A stretch of 64,000 bases of DNA, from assembly GCA_036389275.1 (NCBI GenBank), contig DASVQE010000029.1, positions 22,020 through 86,019 of the forward strand. The letters are read 5' to 3'. The stretch comes from QHVT01 sp036389275 (GTDB taxonomy: Bacteria; Acidobacteriota; Thermoanaerobaculia; Gp7-AA8). Within the stretch, counting starts at the first letter, position 1, and each line of letters starts with the position of its first letter. Below are positions 6,521 through 16,758 of the stretch, piece after piece. Position numbers and translations under genes: made by a program. Below the pieces are notes generated by a model that saw only the letters and a program-made list of their open reading frames with translations, did no database searches and was not told the DNA's origin.

Positions 6521-9283
6521 ATGCGCCGCTCGCTCGTCACGAACCTCCTGATCGCGCTCCTGACGGTCGGCGTGGTCCTCGGTGCGTTCGTCTCGTTCCA
6601 GCGCAAGCGCTCCTCCTTCGAGCGCATCGACTTCACCTTCACCCGCGACCGCGGCGTGATCGTGGTGAAGAGCGTCGACGCCGGCAGCGGCGCCGAGCGC
6701 GCCGGCCTCCGTCCCGGCGACGCGATCTGGCTGATCGGCGACACGCCGACCACCGAAGTCGAAGGCGTGCAGAAGACGCTGCGGCGCATCGGGCAGTCGG
6801 TGCCGATGCTCGTGGCGCGCGGCGGCCGCACGCTCACCATTCATTACAGCCCGCCCGAGCTGAAGGTCGACTACCCGTACCTGATCCTCAGCTTCATCGG
6901 CTTCCTCTACATCGCCATCGGACTCTTCACGCTCTTCCGCGGCGCGACGCGCGAGAGCCGCCTCTTCTACTTCGTCACGCTCTTCTCGTTCATCGTCTAC
7001 GTCTACACGCCGGCCGGCGACATCGACTGGAGCTACAAGCTCCTGCAGATGACCGAGGAGCTCGCGCGGATTTTTCTGCCGCCGCTGGCGCTGAACTTCT
7101 TCCTGCTGTTCCCGAAGCCGCTGCTGCGGAAGAAAGCGTGGATCGCGTATCTCTACGTGCCGCCGGCGCTGCTCGCGCTCTGGACGATGGACCTGCTGCT
7201 GCTCGGCAACGCCGTCGCCATCACATCGCCGCGCCGCTCGCTGCAGCTCATCGACCGCTGGGAGCTGATCGACTTCGCCGTCTACTTCACGCTGGCGGTG
7301 GCGGCGCTCGCCTTCACCTATCAGCGCGCGGCCGCGGTCGGGAAGAAGCAGATCAAGTGGATCTACCTCGGGCTCGCCCTCGGGTTTCTTCCGTTCCTCG
7401 TGCTCTACATCATTCCGTACTTGCTGAGCGGCAGCGTGCGGCCGATCTACTCGACGCTGGCCATCCTGCCGCTCGCCTTCATTCCGCTCGCCTTCGCCGT
7501 CTCCATCCTTAGATACAAACTGTGGGACGTCGAGGTGGTGATCAAGGAAGTGCTGGCGTACTCCGTCACCTTCGTCTTCGGCATGATCGCCTTCTCGACG
7601 GTCAACGTGATCCTGTCGCGGGTGATCGAAGAGCGCTCGGCGATGGAGCGGAACTTCCTCGCCTTCTCCTCGGGCCTCCTGATCGCCGGCGTGCTCATTC
7701 CGGTCAAAGGGAAGATCGAGTCGGTCATCGAGATGATCCTCTACCGCGAGAGCTACCGGCATCGCCGCACGATGACCGACTTCGCGGAAGAGCTGGCGAC
7801 GTTCCACGACGTGCACGAGCTGATCGCGATGTTGCGCGACCGGCTGCGCGCGACGCTGCTGATCGAGCGGATGAATCTCTACACGCGCGAGGCGGCGTCG
7901 TTCGTCATCTACGATCCGGAGGAGCGCGTGCCGCGGCGCATCAGCGTCGAGGCGTTCGGCAGGATGCCGAAGGAAGGTCCGGTGGTGCTCACGGCGCCGC
8001 GTCTGCCGGACGAGAGCGAAGTGCCGTGGCAGCTCCTGCAGGCCGGCTATCGCTACCTCTTTCCGCTGCGCAACCGCGGCGAGATGCAGGGGCTGTTGCT
8101 TCTCGGCACGCGGCGCACCGAGGAGCCGCTCTCGCGCGATGACCTCCATTTGATCGGCACGCTCACCGCGCCGGTGGCGCTGGCCATCGAGAACTCCCGC
8201 CTCTACGGAAAGCTGCGGCGGCAGCTCGAGGAGATCCGCGCGCTCAAGGAGTACAACGAGAACATCATCGAGTCGTCGCTCTCGTCGATCGCAGTGGTGG
8301 CCGGCGACGGCACGGTGCTGACCGCGAACCGCGCCTTCTGGGATCTGGTCGGCTCCGATCACGCCGGCGAGAGCATTCACGAGCTCTTTCCGCCGTACGA
8401 GCAGCTCGACCGCAACAGCGGCGCGACGCTCACCACGCATTTCATCAACCGCAACGGCGTCGAGAAGGAAGTGACCGTGACGGCGAGCCCGCTCACCGCC
8501 GGCGACGTCGCCGACGGCGCGCGCGTGCTCGTCATCGGCGACGTCACCGACCGCGTGCGGCTCGAGCGCGAGCTGCAGGACAAGGAGCGTCTGGCCTCAC
8601 TCGGCCTGCTCGCCGCCGGCGTCGCGCACGAGGTCAACACGCCGCTCACCGGCATCTCCTCGTACGCGCAACTGCTGCTCGCCGAGACGCCGCAGGAGGA
8701 TCCGAAATACGGCCTGCTGAAGAAGATGGAACAGCAGACGTTCCGCGCCTCGAACCTCGTCAACAACCTGCTCGACCTGATCGCCAACCGGCCGCGCACG
8801 CGCGAAGTGGTGAGCGTGCCGGAGCTCATCACGGCCACGCTCTCGCTGCACGAGGACCTGCTGAATGCGAAGCGCATCCGCGTGCATACGTCGCTCGTGC
8901 CGCTGCGCGTGCGCGGGAACTTTCAGGACCTGCAGCAGGTTCTGACCAACGTCCTGCTCAATGCGCGCGACGCGGTGAGCGAGGGCGGCAACATCTGGAT
9001 TGCGGCCGAAGAGGAAAACGAGCGAGTGACGATCCGCGTGCGTGACGACGGCAAGGGAATCGCGCCGGACATGATCGGGCGCATCTTCGATCCGCTCGTC
9101 ACCACCAAGCGCGGCCAGGGCGGCACGGGACTCGGGCTCGCCATCAGCCGCCGCATCATGCACGCCAGCGACGGCGACATCGCCGTCAGCAGCACGCCCG
9201 GCGCGGGCGCCGAATTCACCATCACACTGCCGGTGGCCGAGCGTTGCGCCACCGCGAACCGACAACCGTCAACCGTGAACTGA
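6521..9283 (+). CDS. Membrane sensor histidine kinase (PDZ-7TM-GAF-PAS-HisKA-HATPase)
   Basis: The 920-aa protein begins with one membrane segment (residues 8-24) and a PDZ-like domain around 30-105 (G-S-G-A-E-R-A-G-L-R-P-G-D-A-I). About seven hydrophobic helices follow to about residue 370, then GAF (about 425-560), PAS (about 575-690), HisKA with phospho-acceptor His703 in V-A-H-E-V-N-T-P-L, and an ATPase domain with N-L-L-N-A-R-D-A, D-D-G-K-G-I and G-G-T-G-L-G-L boxes. All kinase motifs look intact. The cognate regulator starts 4 bp after the stop. The PDZ plus 7TM sensor suggests a periplasmic or membrane peptide signal, which is inference. The closest general type is NtrB/AtoS-like kinases. 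Confidence 0.92.
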   Translation: MRRSLVTNLLIALLTVGVVLGAFVSFQRKRSSFERIDFTFTRDRGVIVVKSVDAGSGAERAGLRPGDAIWLIGDTPTTEVEGVQKTLRRIGQSVPMLVARGGRTLTIHYSPPELKVDYPYLILSFIGFLYIAIGLFTLFRGATRESRLFYFVTLFSFIVYVYTPAGDIDWSYKLLQMTEELARIFLPPLALNFFLLFPKPLLRKKAWIAYLYVPPALLALWTMDLLLLGNAVAITSPRRSLQLIDRWELIDFAVYFTLAVAALAFTYQRAAAVGKKQIKWIYLGLALGFLPFLVLYIIPYLLSGSVRPIYSTLAILPLAFIPLAFAVSILRYKLWDVEVVIKEVLAYSVTFVFGMIAFSTVNVILSRVIEERSAMERNFLAFSSGLLIAGVLIPVKGKIESVIEMILYRESYRHRRTMTDFAEELATFHDVHELIAMLRDRLRATLLIERMNLYTREAASFVIYDPEERVPRRISVEAFGRMPKEGPVVLTAPRLPDESEVPWQLLQAGYRYLFPLRNRGEMQGLLLLGTRRTEEPLSRDDLHLIGTLTAPVALAIENSRLYGKLRRQLEEIRALKEYNENIIESSLSSIAVVAGDGTVLTANRAFWDLVGSDHAGESIHELFPPYEQLDRNSGATLTTHFINRNGVEKEVTVTASPLTAGDVADGARVLVIGDVTDRVRLERELQDKERLASLGLLAAGVAHEVNTPLTGISSYAQLLLAETPQEDPKYGLLKKMEQQTFRASNLVNNLLDLIANRPRTREVVSVPELITATLSLHEDLLNAKRIRVHTSLVPLRVRGNFQDLQQVLTNVLLNARDAVSEGGNIWIAAEEENERVTIRVRDDGKGIAPDMIGRIFDPLVTTKRGQGGTGLGLAISRRIMHASDGDIAVSSTPGAGAEFTITLPVAERCATANRQPSTVN

Positions 9284-9287
9284 CCGC

Positions 9288-10686
<1,399 letters not shown>

Positions 10687-10703
<17 letters not shown>

Positions 10704-10938
10704 CGCGCCGCCGCAGCGCGCCGACGAGACCGCCGGCGCTGACCAGCGCCCATGCCGCTTCGATCAGGATCAGCCCGAGCTGCTTCGTCGTCAGCGCGGA
10801 GAGGCAGAGGAAGATCCCGCCGAAGAGGTTCATCAGCAGGTAGGTCACCGACTCGGGATCGAGGCGCTTGAGTTGTTGCGCGGCGTACGCGCCGAGAACG
10901 AGCAGCGCGCCGGCGATCGAAAGCAACTGGATGAACAT
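10687..10938 (-). CDS. Small membrane protein, CBU_0592-like
   Basis: 83 aa with three hydrophobic helices (L-L-S-I-A-G-A-L-L-V-L-G-A-Y-A-A, Y-L-L-M-N-L-F-G-G-I-F-L, L-I-L-I-E-A-A-W-A-L-V-S) and an Arg-rich C-terminus. The arrangement, with the Y-L-x-x-N motif and I-E-x-x-W-x-x-V-S, fits the CBU_0592-like family of small bacterial membrane proteins, whose function is unknown. GGAGG lies 6 nt before the ATG, so this gene has a leader. It is divergent from the M14 peptidase gene with only 12 bp between start codons, and its 3' end overlaps the response-regulator gene. Confidence 0.75.
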
Positions 10939-10943
10939 AGAAT
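10938..10943 (+). promoter_or_regulatory. Leaderless -10 element (TAGAAT) for the M14 peptidase
   Basis: TAGAAT ends 7 nt before the ATG at 10951. Its first base is part of the divergent gene's start codon, so the two promoters must overlap. Confidence 0.5.
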
Positions 10944-10950
10944 CCTCCGC

Positions 10951-13479
10951 ATGATTCGCCGCGCTCTGATCAGCGTCCTTCTGATTCTCGCCGCTTTCAC
11001 CGCCGCCGCACAGCAAGCCGCACCGCCGACGCCCGAGGAGTTTCTCGGGTATGCGGTGGGCGAGCGATTCACCTCGCACGACCGCATCCTCGACTACTTC
11101 GGCGAGCTCGCACGCCGCTCGCCGCTGGTCACGCTCGAACAGATCGGCGAGACGTACGAGCACCGGCCGCTGGTCCTCGCCACCATCACCTCGCCGAAGA
11201 ACCGCGCCGCGCTCGACGAGATCCGCCGCAACGCCGCGCAGCTCGCGACGGGCGAGGGCGACGCCGCGGCGATTGCGAAGAGCACGCCCGCGATCGTCTG
11301 GCTCGCCTTCGGAATCCACGGCAACGAGTCGTCGTCGGCGGAAGCGGCCATGCTCGTGGCGTCGACGCTGCTGCGCGCCGAGTCGGCGCAGCTCCTCGAC
11401 GACACCGTCGTGATCATCGATCCGCTCGAGAATCCCGATGGGCGCGAGCGCTACATCCAATGGTTCCGCCGCACCATGGGCACCTCGCCGAATCCGAATC
11501 CGGAGTCGTTCGAGCACATGGAGCCGTGGCCGGGCGGCCGCTACAACCATTACCTGATCGACATGAATCGCGACTGGGCGTGGCTGTCGCAGCGCGAGAC
11601 GCAGGCGCGCGTGGCCGCGTACCGCCGCTGGAACCCGCAGGTCTTCGTCGACTTTCACGAGATGGGTTTCCGCTCCTCCTACTTTTTTCCGCCGGACGCA
11701 AAACCGATCAACGCGAATCTGCCGAAGGACGTCGAGCACTGGCTGGAAGTCTTCGGCAAAGCGAACGCCGGCGAGTTCTCGAAGCGCGGCTGGCCGTTCT
11801 TCGTCGCGGAGAGCTTCGACCTCTTCTATCCCGGCTACGGCGACTCCTGGCCGGCGCTGCACGGCGCGGTGGCGATGACGTACGAGGTCGCCGGCGGCGG
11901 GCGCGGCGGCGTGGCCGTGGCGCGCGAGGACGAGAGCGTGCTCACGCTCTCCGATCGCGTGCAGCGCCACTACACCACGGCCATGACCACCGTGCGCACC
12001 GCCGCGCAGAATCGCGAGGCGCTGCTGCGCTACACGCACGACGCCGCGGCCGCGCAGACGGCGGCGGGCAAGAACACCTACCTGATTCTTCCCGGCTCGC
12101 CGAACTTCGACGCGCTGGTCTCGCTGCTGCAGCGGCAGTCGATCCGCATCGACATGCTGAGCGCGGCGGCGACGGTGAAGGCCTCGCGCGTCGACAACGG
12201 CGCGAGCGAGACCCGCGCGTTTCCGGCCGGCACCGCGGTGGTCTCGACGCGGCAGCCGCTCGGCGGCCTGGCGAACACGCTGCTCGAGCGGACGCCGGAG
12301 TTCAGCAAAGGGTTCGTCGAAGAGCAGCGCGCGCGCGCCGAGGCCGACGAGCCGGACGAGTTCTACGACATCACGACATGGTCGTTGCCGCTGGCGATGA
12401 ACGTGGAGACGTACGTGGTGGCAGGACCGCTCTCCGGAACGACGGAATACCGGAAGGCCGCAGCTCCGGAGTTCCGCACGGGTGCCTACGGCTATCTCGT
12501 CGACGGCCTCGACCCGCAGCTCTACCGCTTCGCCGGACGGCTGCTGCAGCGCAAGGTGAAGTTCAGCGTCACCGACAGCGACATCGTCGCCGGCGACAAG
12601 ACTTACTCGCGCGGCACGCTGGTGATCCTGAAAGGCAATAACCCGAAGGACCTCGACGCGACCCTCGGCGCAATCGTGCGCGAGACCGGCGTCACCACCA
12701 CCGCCCTCGACTCCGGCTGGCTCGGCGGCACCGCCTTCGGCTCGGAGAAGATTCACGTGGTGGTCGATCCGCACATCGGCCTGGTCGGCGGGCCGGGCGT
12801 CGACGCCACGTCGTACGGCATGCTCTGGCACACGCTCGACGTCGACACGCCGATGCCGCACACGACGCTGTCGGTCGAGACGCTGCGCGGCATCGATCTC
12901 TCCAAGTACGAGGTGCTGGTCTTTCCCGACGGCAGTTACGCCGACCGCCTCGGCAAGCGCGGCGTCGAGCGGATCAAGCAGTGGGTGAGCGACGGCGGCA
13001 CGATCGTCGCGATCAAAGGCGCCAACGCGTTCCTGCGCGAAAAGGACGTGGAGATCTCGAAGCTCAAGCCGTGGGAAGCGCCGAAGAAGAAGGATGACGA
13101 CAAAACGGCCGATGAGCGCTACAACGAGTTCCGCGTCCCCGGCGCGGCGTTCCGCACGTCGATGAATGCGCGGTCGTACCTGACCTTCGGCGTGCCGCGC
13201 CCGCCGGCGGTGCTGGTGGAAGGCTCGAACGCCTTCCTGCCGCTCGCGCACAAGGTCGACAACATCGTCACCGTGGAGTCGAAGGATCCGCTGCTGTCGG
13301 GCGTGGCCTGGCCGGAGTCGCTCGAGCGGATCAAAGGATCGGTGTACGTGGTGAGCGAGCCGTTCGGCAGAGGTCAGGTGGTGACCTTCGCCGATGACCC
13401 GAATTTCCGCCTCTTCTGGCGCGGCACGCTGCCGCTGTTCTTGAATGCGGTGTTGTACTCGCCGAGTTTTCCGAGGTAG
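10951..13479 (+). CDS. Secreted M14-family zinc metallopeptidase
   Basis: 842 aa with an N-terminal signal peptide (MIRRALISVLLILAAFTAAA). The catalytic zinc site is visible as H123-G-N-E126 and H237 in D-F-H-E-M-G, with a candidate general-base Glu313 in M-T-Y-E-V-A-G. Residues about 400-840 form a large extra domain with a class-I glutamine-amidotransferase-like look (Y-E-V-L-V-F-P-D-G-S-Y; I-K-Q-W-V-S-D-G-G-T-I-V), as in other large Acidobacteriota/Bacteroidota M14 peptidases. It probably trims peptides from protein ends outside the cytoplasm. The start is supported by the signal peptide and by TAGAAT 7 nt upstream. It is followed by amrB after 11 bp. Confidence 0.9.
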   Translation: MIRRALISVLLILAAFTAAAQQAAPPTPEEFLGYAVGERFTSHDRILDYFGELARRSPLVTLEQIGETYEHRPLVLATITSPKNRAALDEIRRNAAQLATGEGDAAAIAKSTPAIVWLAFGIHGNESSSAEAAMLVASTLLRAESAQLLDDTVVIIDPLENPDGRERYIQWFRRTMGTSPNPNPESFEHMEPWPGGRYNHYLIDMNRDWAWLSQRETQARVAAYRRWNPQVFVDFHEMGFRSSYFFPPDAKPINANLPKDVEHWLEVFGKANAGEFSKRGWPFFVAESFDLFYPGYGDSWPALHGAVAMTYEVAGGGRGGVAVAREDESVLTLSDRVQRHYTTAMTTVRTAAQNREALLRYTHDAAAAQTAAGKNTYLILPGSPNFDALVSLLQRQSIRIDMLSAAATVKASRVDNGASETRAFPAGTAVVSTRQPLGGLANTLLERTPEFSKGFVEEQRARAEADEPDEFYDITTWSLPLAMNVETYVVAGPLSGTTEYRKAAAPEFRTGAYGYLVDGLDPQLYRFAGRLLQRKVKFSVTDSDIVAGDKTYSRGTLVILKGNNPKDLDATLGAIVRETGVTTTALDSGWLGGTAFGSEKIHVVVDPHIGLVGGPGVDATSYGMLWHTLDVDTPMPHTTLSVETLRGIDLSKYEVLVFPDGSYADRLGKRGVERIKQWVSDGGTIVAIKGANAFLREKDVEISKLKPWEAPKKKDDDKTADERYNEFRVPGAAFRTSMNARSYLTFGVPRPPAVLVEGSNAFLPLAHKVDNIVTVESKDPLLSGVAWPESLERIKGSVYVVSEPFGRGQVVTFADDPNFRLFWRGTLPLFLNAVLYSPSFPR

Positions 13480-13490
13480 GGATTCGCACG

Positions 13491-14312
13491 ATGCAGGTCA
13501 GGCAGCCGGCGGTTGCGGGCACGTTCTACGAAGGGACGCCGGAGCGGCTCCGCGCGCAGGTCGATGCCTGCTTTGCCGCGAATGCGCCTGCTGCCGAAAA
13601 GTCGGCGTTCGTCGGCGCGGTGGTGCCGCACGCGGGACTGATGTACAGCGGACACGTCGCCGCGGCGTTTTACGGCGCGGCGGTGCTGCCGAAGCGGTTC
13701 ATCATCCTCTGTCCGAATCACACCGGCGCCGGGCACTTTGCGGCGATCAATCGTGAAGGCGCGTGGCGCACGCCGTTCGGCGACGCGGCCATCGACACGC
13801 CGCTCGCCGACGCGCTGATGTCGAGCAGCTCGCTGCTCGCGCCCGACACGCGCGCGCATGCACGCGAGCATTCGCTCGAAGTGCAGCTCCCGTTTCTGCA
13901 GCGGCTCCTCGGCCACGACTTTTCATTCGTCCCGATCTGCCTCGGCGCGCACCGCTACGACTACGCCGAAGAAGTCGGCCGCGCCGTGGCGGAGGTGGTG
14001 AAAGGCGAGAGCGAGCCGGTGGGCATTCTGGCCAGCTCCGACCTCAATCACTACGAAGACCAGCAGACCACGCTCCGCAAGGACCAGCTCGCGCTCGACG
14101 CCGTCACCGCGCTCGATCCGCGCGCGCTCTGGCGCGTCGCCGACGAGCTGGACGTCTCGATGTGCGGCTTCATCCCGACCACGGCCATGCTCGTCGCCGC
14201 GAACGCGCTCGGCGCCACGGCCGCGCGCGTCCTCAAGCACGCCACCTCCGGCGACATCAATCGCGACTACTCGCACGTGGTCGGCTACGCATCGGTGGTC
14301 GTGACGCGATGA
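13491..14312 (+). CDS. amrB: AmmeMemoRadiSam system protein B (MEMO1 family)
   Basis: 273 aa covering the whole MEMO1 family: R-Q-P-A-V-A-G-T-F-Y at the start, the V-V-P-H-A-G-L-M-Y-S-G-H motif, H-S-L-E-V-Q-L-P-F-L-Q, and S-S-D-L-N-H-Y. The conserved His residues resemble those of class III extradiol dioxygenases, though MEMO-type proteins are usually described without a proven reaction. The usual AmrA and radical-SAM partners are not adjacent. It lies between the M14 peptidase and glycogen synthase genes and overlaps glgA by 4 bp, so it is likely read with glgA. Confidence 0.92.
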   Translation: MQVRQPAVAGTFYEGTPERLRAQVDACFAANAPAAEKSAFVGAVVPHAGLMYSGHVAAAFYGAAVLPKRFIILCPNHTGAGHFAAINREGAWRTPFGDAAIDTPLADALMSSSSLLAPDTRAHAREHSLEVQLPFLQRLLGHDFSFVPICLGAHRYDYAEEVGRAVAEVVKGESEPVGILASSDLNHYEDQQTTLRKDQLALDAVTALDPRALWRVADELDVSMCGFIPTTAMLVAANALGATAARVLKHATSGDINRDYSHVVGYASVVVTR

Positions 14313-15772
14313 GGATCGTCTTTGCGACGGCCGAGGTCTCGCCGATCGCGAAAACCGGCGGCCTGGGCGACGTCTGCGGCGCGCTGCCGAAAGCGCTGGC
14401 GAAACTCGGCCACGACGTCGTCGTCTTCATGCCGTACTACCGTCAGGCGCGGCAGTGGTTCGAGCGGCAGCACGTCTCCGTGCATCAGGTCATGCCCACC
14501 GTGGCGCTGCAGTGGGCGAACTGGCTCGCCGACGCGACGTTTCTGCGGACCACGCTGCCCGGCACCGACATCCCGCTGATCCTCGTCGCCAACGACTACT
14601 TCTTCGAGCGCGATCAGATCTACGCGCGCGCCGCCGACGGCACCGACGACTTTCTGCTGCGCTACACCTTCTTCTCGCGCGCGGTGATCCGCGGCTGCGA
14701 GCTGCTCGACTTCGCGCCCGACATCCTCCACTGCCACGACTGGCATACCGCGCTGCTGCCGCTGTACCTCGACTCCGGCCTGCGCGCCGAGCCGCACTTT
14801 GCCGATACGCGCTCGGTGTACACCGTGCACAACCTTCACTACCAGGGCAACGCCGGCGCCGATGCGTTCGTGCTGACCGGATTGCACAGCCGCTACTGGG
14901 CCGCGAACGGCATCGAGCATTTCGGCCAGGTCAATCCGATGAAGGGCGGGATTCTCTTCGCCGACGAGGTGACCACAGTGTCGCCGACGTACGCGCGGGA
15001 GATCCGCACGCCGGAGCTCGGCGCGGGACTCGACGGCGTGCTGCGCGCGCGCGGCGAGCGCGTGACCGGCATCCTCAACGGCATCGACGTCGAGGAGTGG
15101 GACCCGGCCGGCGATCCGCTGCTGCCCGCGCATTTCGATCTCGCGCATCTGAAGGACAAGGTCAAGGTCAAGCGCGCGCTGCTCAAAGAGGCCGGGATGA
15201 AGTTCTCCACGAAGAAGCCGGTCATCGCCGCCGTCTCGCGCCTCGTCGATCAGAAAGGCTTTCAACTGCTCATCCCGGTGATGACGCGTCTTCTCGACGC
15301 CGGCGCGCGCCTGCTGATCCTCGGCAGCGGCGACGCGCCACTCGAGAACGCGCTGCTGCGCATCGCCGAGGAGCATCCGGAGAACTGCCGCGTCTGGATC
15401 GGCTTCGACAATGCACTCGCGCATCGTTTGTACGGCGGCGCCGACATGCTGCTCATGCCGTCGATTTACGAGCCGTGCGGCCTCAATCAGATGTACGCGC
15501 TGCGCTACGGCACGGTGCCGATCGTGCGGCTCACCGGCGGACTTGCGGACACGGTGATCCCTTTCGATGGCACCAACGGCGACAGCGCGAACGGCTTCGG
15601 CTTCGTCGCCGCCCATCCGCTCGAGCTCTATCTGTCGACGTGGGTGGCCATGCTCAACTACAAGGACGCGAGTCTTTGGAAGGCTTTACAGGCGAACGGC
15701 ATGGCCGCCGACTTCTCGTGGGACCGCTCCGCGCGCATGTACGAGGCGGTCTATCAGCGCGCCCGCGGATAG
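14309..15772 (+). CDS. glgA: Glycogen/starch synthase (GT5)
   Basis: 487 aa, the usual length of bacterial GlgA. It transfers glucose from ADP-glucose to a growing alpha-1,4-glucan. The N-terminal K-T-G-G-L-G-D-V motif (Lys15) binds the nucleotide sugar. H-C-H-D-W-H-T-A-L, V-H-N-L-H-Y-Q-G and the C-terminal P-S-I-Y-E-P-C-G-L-N-Q-M-Y motif are all present. The ATG overlaps the amrB stop. Other glycogen genes are not adjacent, although a GH15 enzyme at 36 kb may act on similar glucans. Confidence 0.95.
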   Translation: MRIVFATAEVSPIAKTGGLGDVCGALPKALAKLGHDVVVFMPYYRQARQWFERQHVSVHQVMPTVALQWANWLADATFLRTTLPGTDIPLILVANDYFFERDQIYARAADGTDDFLLRYTFFSRAVIRGCELLDFAPDILHCHDWHTALLPLYLDSGLRAEPHFADTRSVYTVHNLHYQGNAGADAFVLTGLHSRYWAANGIEHFGQVNPMKGGILFADEVTTVSPTYAREIRTPELGAGLDGVLRARGERVTGILNGIDVEEWDPAGDPLLPAHFDLAHLKDKVKVKRALLKEAGMKFSTKKPVIAAVSRLVDQKGFQLLIPVMTRLLDAGARLLILGSGDAPLENALLRIAEEHPENCRVWIGFDNALAHRLYGGADMLLMPSIYEPCGLNQMYALRYGTVPIVRLTGGLADTVIPFDGTNGDSANGFGFVAAHPLELYLSTWVAMLNYKDASLWKALQANGMAADFSWDRSARMYEAVYQRARG

Positions 15773-15809
15773 GCATCTCCGCTGCAGTAAGAAAGCGGAG
15801 GAGGACGGC

Positions 15810-15911
15810 ATGATCGGTCTCATCATTGCAGCGGCCGGCACTCTCCTGTTGATCGCTGCCGGTTCGGGGCGCAAGCCCGCGCCCGTTCCGGTGCGGACCA
15901 GAAAGCGTTGA
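15810..15911 (+). CDS. Small single-span membrane protein, 33 aa
   Basis: The ORF encodes one hydrophobic helix (M-I-G-L-I-I-A-A-A-G-T-L-L-L-I-A-A-G) followed by a basic, Pro-rich tail. A strong ribosome-binding site (GGAGGAGG-like, 15798-15805) sits 5 nt before the ATG, and the stop overlaps the TTG start of the next gene by 4 bp. Both features support translation. The function is unknown; translational coupling to msrC is plausible. Confidence 0.55.
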   Translation: MIGLIIAAAGTLLLIAAGSGRKPAPVPVRTRKR

Positions 15912-16372
15912 AGTCGGCGACCTACCAGGAGTGCTACGACGCGGTCGTCGCCATCTGGAACGATGAAGGAGGCAGAAGCCTCGACGACATCGCCCTGATG
16001 GCGACGATCAGTTCGGTCCTCGCCAACGCCTTCGACACCTTCTTCTGGACCGGCTTCTATCGCGTGTGCGGCGAGCGTCTCGTGATCGGTCCCTACATCG
16101 GCACGGTCGGCTGCCTGCAGATCGAGTTCGGCCGCGGCGTGTGCGGCACCGCCGCCGCGCGGCGCGAGACGATCATCGTTCCCGACGTGACGAAGTTCCC
16201 CGGCCACATCGCCTGTGACGCAAACTCAAAGTCGGAGATCGTGGTGCCGGTCTTCAACGCGCGCGACGAACTGATCGCCGTGCTCGACGTCGACTCCGAT
16301 GTGCTCGATGCGTTCGACGAAGAAGACCGTCGCGGACTAGAAAAAATCGTACAGCTTTTTCAGCACGATTAA
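15908..16372 (+). CDS. msrC: Free methionine-(R)-sulfoxide reductase (GAF domain)
   Basis: 154 aa, a single GAF domain. The three redox cysteines of the fRMsr family are visible as C69 (T-V-G-C-L-Q-I), C79 (G-R-G-V-C-G-T-A-A) and C103 (P-G-H-I-A-C-D), followed by S-K-S-E-I-V-V-P. The enzyme reduces free methionine-R-sulfoxide, using thioredoxin as electron donor. The TTG start is inferred from the 4-bp overlap with the small membrane ORF and from family length. The last 4 bp overlap the convergent merR gene. Confidence 0.92.
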   Translation: MKSATYQECYDAVVAIWNDEGGRSLDDIALMATISSVLANAFDTFFWTGFYRVCGERLVIGPYIGTVGCLQIEFGRGVCGTAAARRETIIVPDVTKFPGHIACDANSKSEIVVPVFNARDELIAVLDVDSDVLDAFDEEDRRGLEKIVQLFQHD

Positions 16373-16746
16373 TCGTCAAGCATTCGCAGCAGCTCGCGCA
16401 GCTCGCGCTTGACGCCGGCCAGCACGTCGGGCGGCGGTGCGGCGGCGCGAGCGATCGGTGGCGGCTCGGCGGGCGGCGGCGCGGGCGGCGGCTCGCTCGC
16501 CTCGGTCTCCAGCTTCTTCTTCGCGCCGGCGATGGTGAAGCCTTCGCGGTAGAGCAGGTCCTTGATGCGGAGGATCGTGTCGATCTCGCGGCGGGTGTAG
16601 AGGCGCTGGCCGCCGCCGCTCTTGTTCGGGGCGAGCTGCGGAAACTCCGTCTCCCAGTAGCGGAGGACGTACGGCTGCACGTCTGCCAGCTTGCAGACCT
16701 CGCCGATCTTGTAGAGCTTCTCGTCCTCTGCGCTGGCGCGGGCCAC
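16369..16746 (-). CDS. MerR-family transcriptional regulator
   Basis: 125 aa. The N-terminal helix-turn-helix reads Y-K-I-G-E-V-C-K-L-A-D-V...L-R-Y-W-E-T-E-F-P, with the R-L-Y-T-R-R-E-I-D wing. The C-terminal half is a Pro/Ala-rich linker and a short leucine-rich helix, with no cysteine or effector pocket, so it belongs to the short, HspR-like/MlrA-like group rather than metal sensors. TATAAT lies 6 nt before the GTG start, giving it its own leaderless promoter inside the waaF stop region. Its target is unknown. Confidence 0.88.
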   Translation of the reverse strand: MARASAEDEKLYKIGEVCKLADVQPYVLRYWETEFPQLAPNKSGGGQRLYTRREIDTILRIKDLLYREGFTIAGAKKKLETEASEPPPAPPPAEPPPIARAAAPPPDVLAGVKRELRELLRMLDD

Positions 16747-16752
16747 GCCGCG

Positions 16753-16758
16753 ATTATA
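16753..16758 (-). promoter_or_regulatory. Leaderless -10 element (TATAAT) for merR
   Basis: A perfect TATAAT on the minus strand ends 6 nt before the GTG at 16746. It contains the TAA stop codon of the upstream waaF-like gene (16754-16756). No clear -35 is visible. Confidence 0.6.

Noticed and set aside
13491..14312. Complete AmmeMemoRadiSam system
   Set aside because: Only the B protein is present; no AMMECR1-domain or radical-SAM gene is adjacent.
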